A stretch of 64,000 bases of DNA from Tieghemostelium lacteum (lineage: Eukaryota; Evosea; Eumycetozoa; Dictyosteliales; Raperosteliaceae), in NCBI GenBank assembly GCA_001606155.1, contig LODT01000004.1:62001-126000 (forward strand). The letters are read 5' to 3'. The notes beneath the pieces were generated by a model. The model saw nothing but the letters and a program-made list of their open reading frames with translations. It did not search any database and was not told the DNA's origin. This document shows positions 62,627-64,000 of the stretch, piece by piece (position 1 is the first letter of the stretch; every line of letters begins with the position of its first letter). Both the position numbers and the translations under genes were made by a program.

Positions 62627-63883
62627 ATGATTAAACAGATAATTTGTTTGATTTTATTAAGCATTTGTTTGGTTAATGCTGCAAATGAAATTGCATTATG
62701 TTCATTTAAAAGTGTAAATTTGACAGGTACATTATATATGGGATATAATGCAGCCAGTAAATTGTCACTCTATTTCACAGGTTCTCAGAAACTAACATTT
62801 ATTGTACACAATACCGGTGATTTAAATGCACCATTATCATCATCTACTGTAATGGGTAGTTCACCACTAACTTGTGGTGGAACTAGCGGTTACTTGGGCA
62901 ACTTTGCAGGTAGTACATTGACATTGTCAGCCAATACTGATGTCAATGCACAAGTTATAGCAGGTCAGAAGTCAATTGTTGGATATGTAGTAGCTGCATA
63001 TCCAAATGCACCTTCAGAATGTGCTACTATCAGTTATGCTTCACTTGGTGATGTTATAGCTACTTGTGTAGTTGGTATTTCTGATTTGTCACCTACTGAA
63101 ACTTCAATTCCACAAGATTTTATAAATGGAGTTGAAATAGATGTCAGTCTACCCAATGGTGCTCAACCATATATTGATACCACTCAATCTGGACAAAATG
63201 CCTATTGTCAGTTTTTTGAAACTCAGAAATACACTGATAATCAAAATTTCAGTGGATCTGCATTCTTTAGTTATAATAGTGCATATGGTACTACTACTAT
63301 TACTGCAACATTTAGAGGTATTGATAGACTGTCTTCACACGGTCTACACATTCACACTTATGGTGATTTGACTAATGTAAATGGTTTAAGTGTAGGAGGT
63401 CACTGGTCTGTAAGTGGAAATGTGCATGCACTTCCATCAACTGCCAATAGACATCTCGGTGATATTGGTAATGTTTGTACTTATCTAGATCTTGATGCTT
63501 ATTATAAATTTACAACTTCTTATTTTACCTTTGGTGAAAATGGATTGAATCCAATTGGTAGGGGTATGGCACTCCACAGAAGTAGAGATGATGGTACTAC
63601 AACTTCGTTTGGCGATAGAATTGCTACTTGTGTTATTGGTATTGTTCCAAATCAAGGTACACCTGCATATCCAGTTACTATACCATCTCGTTTAACTTTT
63701 GATCCTAATGCTATTTGTGTCAAATCTTCTACAACTGAATCTTCAACTACTACCACACCTACCACTTCATCAGCTTCCTCATCTACAACTGGTACTTATG
63801 AACCTGTAAGCCCTGCATCCTTGGTCCAACTCTCTATATTTTTCTACACCATCATCGTCATTGTACTAATAGTTTTAGTTTAA
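62627..63883 (+). CDS. SodC-type GPI-anchored Cu/Zn superoxide dismutase, copy 2
   Basis: A 418-aa tandem paralog of the preceding gene, intronless; first ATG at 62627 (signal peptide MIKQIICLILLSICLVNA), since the codon opening the frame at 62564 is TTG. The same two-domain layout: a first domain lacking metal ligands and a second with GLHIHTYGD, GGHWS, VHALP, RHLGDIGN and GRGMALH, so all Cu/Zn ligands are present, plus GDRIATC. A Ser/Thr stalk (STTESSTTTTPTTSSAS) and a hydrophobic C-tail (LSIFFYTIIVIVLIVLV) fit a GPI signal or membrane anchor. Codons are A/T-ending rather than the C-ending set used in copy 1, suggesting lower expression. Confidence 0.9.
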   Translation: MIKQIICLILLSICLVNAANEIALCSFKSVNLTGTLYMGYNAASKLSLYFTGSQKLTFIVHNTGDLNAPLSSSTVMGSSPLTCGGTSGYLGNFAGSTLTLSANTDVNAQVIAGQKSIVGYVVAAYPNAPSECATISYASLGDVIATCVVGISDLSPTETSIPQDFINGVEIDVSLPNGAQPYIDTTQSGQNAYCQFFETQKYTDNQNFSGSAFFSYNSAYGTTTITATFRGIDRLSSHGLHIHTYGDLTNVNGLSVGGHWSVSGNVHALPSTANRHLGDIGNVCTYLDLDAYYKFTTSYFTFGENGLNPIGRGMALHRSRDDGTTTSFGDRIATCVIGIVPNQGTPAYPVTIPSRLTFDPNAICVKSSTTESSTTTTPTTSSASSSTTGTYEPVSPASLVQLSIFFYTIIVIVLIVLV

Positions 63884-64000
63884 TCATCAAAAATTAATAT
63901 CAATACAACCATTTATTTATTTATATTTTACATGTTTAGAGTTGGAAATACATATCTATCAGGTTTTATAGATTTTACAAAATATTTTTCCAATAGAGGG
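63884..64000. other. 3' flank of sodC copy 2 to window end
   Basis: 117 A+T-rich bases; no feature seen before the right edge. Confidence 0.4.

Overview
The window is nuclear DNA of a dictyostelid social amoeba, or a very close amoebozoan relative. It is strongly A+T-rich, with short GT-AG introns of roughly 60-120 nt, A-rich contexts before ATG codons, oligo-T runs upstream of starts, Asn/Gln/Ser/Thr low-complexity insertions, and typical dictyostelid families: giant type I polyketide synthases, chalcone-synthase-like type III polyketide synthases, a hybrid histidine kinase, SodC-type GPI-anchored superoxide dismutases and an HssA/B-like micro-gene. I cannot name the species. No transposon, retroelement, tRNA, rRNA or CRISPR was recognised.

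Layout. 0-14 kb is housekeeping: CNOT10 (runs off the left edge), an HssA/B-like micro-gene, a bacterial-looking FAD oxidoreductase, a small probably mitochondrial protein, ribosomal protein L7, ELP5, USP7 and WDR12/YTM1. 14-37.6 kb is the accessory heart of the window, a polyketide locus. It holds two large paralogous type I reducing PKS genes (14.4-21.6 kb and 29.1-36.2 kb), two free-standing type III PKS genes (21.9-23.0 and 23.5-24.6 kb), the relic of a third type III gene between them, and a short-chain dehydrogenase at the far edge. Set into this locus are a ParB-like protein of bacterial type, an HMCES/SRAP DNA-protein crosslink gene and COP9 signalosome subunit 7. 37.6-64 kb is again mostly housekeeping: RAD52, VPS20/CHMP6, a protein with three CUE-like repeats, a repetitive GPI-anchored surface protein, ZNF830, NBS1/nibrin, RtcB RNA ligase, a hybrid histidine kinase, KICSTOR subunit KICS2, an F-box/LRR-like protein, RIOK2, a small membrane protein, PET127 and a tandem pair of SodC-type superoxide dismutases.

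How they may work together. The type I PKSs have KS, AT, DH, ER, KR and ACP but no thioesterase. In Dictyostelium discoideum the Steely enzymes solve release by fusing a type III PKS to the ACP end; here type III enzymes are separate genes beside unfused type I PKSs, so the locus looks like a split Steely system. One type III enzyme keeps Cys-His-Asn, while the other has Glu where the nucleophilic Cys should be. The two type I genes share long tracts without differences, including an identical intron that splits the AT active-site serine codon, and one of them carries a single-base insertion that breaks its frame.

Exon-intron models were worked out by hand from splice signals and reading-frame continuity. 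Family names rest on recognised motifs, not on database searches.
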